Source: Undibacterium sp. Jales W-56
GTDB lineage: Bacteria; Pseudomonadota; Gammaproteobacteria; Burkholderiales; Burkholderiaceae_D
Assembly: GCF_025548535.1 (NCBI RefSeq)
Contig: NZ_JAJLQW010000001.1
Coordinates: 372,001 to 436,000 of the forward strand
DNA: 64,000 nt
Direction of reading: 5' to 3'
Part shown: positions 63,023 to 64,000 of the stretch, piece by piece
Numbering within the stretch: the stretch's first letter is position 1
Layout: every line of letters begins with the position of its first letter
Position numbers and translations under genes: made by a program
The notes under the pieces: model-generated
Database searches by the model: none
Told to the model about the DNA's origin: nothing
The model's input: only the letters and a program-made list of their open reading frames with translations

Positions 63023-64000
63023 CTAAACTTTCATTGCTGGCGATACGGTAGGGATGGTCACCAGAATTTGCGTACCCTGGTTGACCGTGCTGGAGACAGC
63101 GATCGTACCGCCCAGGATTCTGACGACGATGCCGTGGACAATATTCATGCCCAGCCCGGTTCCACCGTTGCCCATTTTTGTCGTGAAAAAAGGATCGAAG
63201 ATTTGTTTTCTGACGTCCTCCTCCATGCCCGATCCATTGTCACTGACTATCAGTTGCACATAATCTGCATTGAGTCGTTTAACGACCACCTGAATCACAC
63301 CATCGGCGCGATTGTCGAATGCGTGCAGTATCGCATTCATGATCAGGTTATTCAGTACCTGACCGTACGGCCCAGGGTAGCTATCGCAAAGCAGATCGGG
63401 CTCTGCCTGCAAATTGACGGTGCAGCCGGTTTTGCGGATTGCCGGATTGAGCATGGTGAGAATTTCGCCGCTGACATTGCCTAAATCAAATTTTCTGCGT
63501 TGCTCGCTGGTCTGATCTACCGCCACTTGCTTGAAATCGCCGACGATGCGGGCGGCGCGTTCGAGATTGCTAAAGAAGATATCAAATCCCGCCTGAGAAT
63601 GATTCAATACCTTGGACAGTGTGCTGCGGCGGATATTGCCGGAGTCGACTTCAGCGCGTAATTCTCTCAGGTCGCCATTGATGGTGGAGGCCACCAGCAG
63701 GGCATTGCCGATCGGCGTATTGAGTTCGTGTGCGACACCGGCGACCACGCGCCCCAGGGACGCGAGCTTTTCGGTTTGTATCATGTCGTGCTGAGCACGA
63801 TTCAGCGTCTGCAAGGTTTCTTCCAGCGACCGGGTGCGCTCTTCTACCCTTTGTTCCAGATGCTCGTTGACATCCTTGAGTTCGGCGTTGCGCTGTTCCA
63901 CTTTGCTGAACAGGTCGAGCAAGGATTTACGGGTTTCTTCCAGACTCTGCGCCAGGATGCCGAGCTCATCATGGCGTATGGCTTTAATCGGTATTTCCAA
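63023..64000 (-). CDS. Sensor histidine kinase, C-terminal part
   Basis: At least 325 aa; the frame runs through the right edge of the window, so the N-terminal sensor and membrane part are missing. The visible order is a HAMP end (AIRHDELGILAQSLEETRKSL), a coiled coil (VEQRNAELKDVNEHLEQRVEERTRSLEETLQTL), the H-box AGVAHELNTPIGNALL with the phosphorylated His, the N box NNLIMNAILHAFDN, G1 VSDNGSGME, F box IFDPFFTTK and G2 GGTGLGMNIVHGIV. The kinase core is complete. No response regulator is seen on this side. Confidence 0.93.
   Translation of the reverse strand: MEIPIKAIRHDELGILAQSLEETRKSLLDLFSKVEQRNAELKDVNEHLEQRVEERTRSLEETLQTLNRAQHDMIQTEKLASLGRVVAGVAHELNTPIGNALLVASTINGDLRELRAEVDSGNIRRSTLSKVLNHSQAGFDIFFSNLERAARIVGDFKQVAVDQTSEQRRKFDLGNVSGEILTMLNPAIRKTGCTVNLQAEPDLLCDSYPGPYGQVLNNLIMNAILHAFDNRADGVIQVVVKRLNADYVQLIVSDNGSGMEEDVRKQIFDPFFTTKMGNGGTGLGMNIVHGIVVRILGGTIAVSSTVNQGTQILVTIPTVSPAMKV

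Overview
The window looks like a chromosomal segment of a betaproteobacterium, most likely of the Oxalobacteraceae (Undibacterium, Herminiimonas or Massilia type). This rests on overall gene content, moderate GC outside the CRISPR region, and the mix of mksFEB, prkA-yeaH-spoVR, guaC, nemRA-like and many c-di-GMP genes. The placement is an inference from gene content, not from a marker gene.

Region 1 (1-9770) holds the tail of a serine hydrolase gene, a leucine dehydrogenase-type gene, and a complete, compact type II-C CRISPR-Cas locus. The array (1762-5229) has 53 repeats of 36 bp and 52 spacers, is read on the + strand, and ends at a terminator. cas9-cas1-cas2 run on the - strand towards it. 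A divergent tracrRNA (about 9683-9770) has its own promoter and terminator upstream of cas9. No csn2 or cas4 is present. Each repeat ends in an extended -10 motif (TGCTAAACT), as in Neisseria-type II-C arrays, so each spacer probably has its own promoter. The predicted start lies 6 nt into the spacer and leaves a 24-nt guide. Spacers 3 and 46 are the same 30-mer with one base changed, and one repeat (number 29) has lost the last T of the -10.

Region 2 (9.8-26.3 kb) is ordinary chromosome: a DEDD exonuclease, a hydrolase, an RND efflux pair, a DUF3016 protein, a PafA-like phosphatase with an S9 peptidase, a PAS-GGDEF cyclase, an HD-GYP phosphodiesterase and an arylamine N-acetyltransferase.

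Region 3 (26.3-41.6 kb) has an mksF-mksE-mksB condensin operon without a mksG/jetD nuclease gene. It is followed by two msrA paralogues flanking an XRE-like regulator, pdxH with a hemerythrin gene, tcdA, guaC, a metallophosphatase, and a copper-type P-ATPase divergent from a MerR regulator. The ATPase promoter has the 20-bp spacer typical of MerR targets.

Region 4 (41.6-45 kb) is a mobile patch. It has a 202-bp MITE-like element with a 5-bp target duplication and an 850-bp IS5-family element with a -1 frameshift. These are followed by an Old Yellow Enzyme/TetR (nemA/nemR-like) pair that shares a 19-bp operator; the tetR-like gene appears to be leaderless.

Region 5 (45-64 kb) has an EAL phosphodiesterase with a degenerate GGDEF, a small lipoprotein, the prkA-yeaH-spoVR trio, marC, an exported amidohydrolase, an APC permease, creA, a beta-helix protein, a YdcF-type protein, an HDOD protein, two tiny membrane-protein genes (29 and 64 aa) and a truncated sensor kinase. 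A second MITE-like family (copies at 22.8, 54.8 and 62.8 kb) is scattered through the window.
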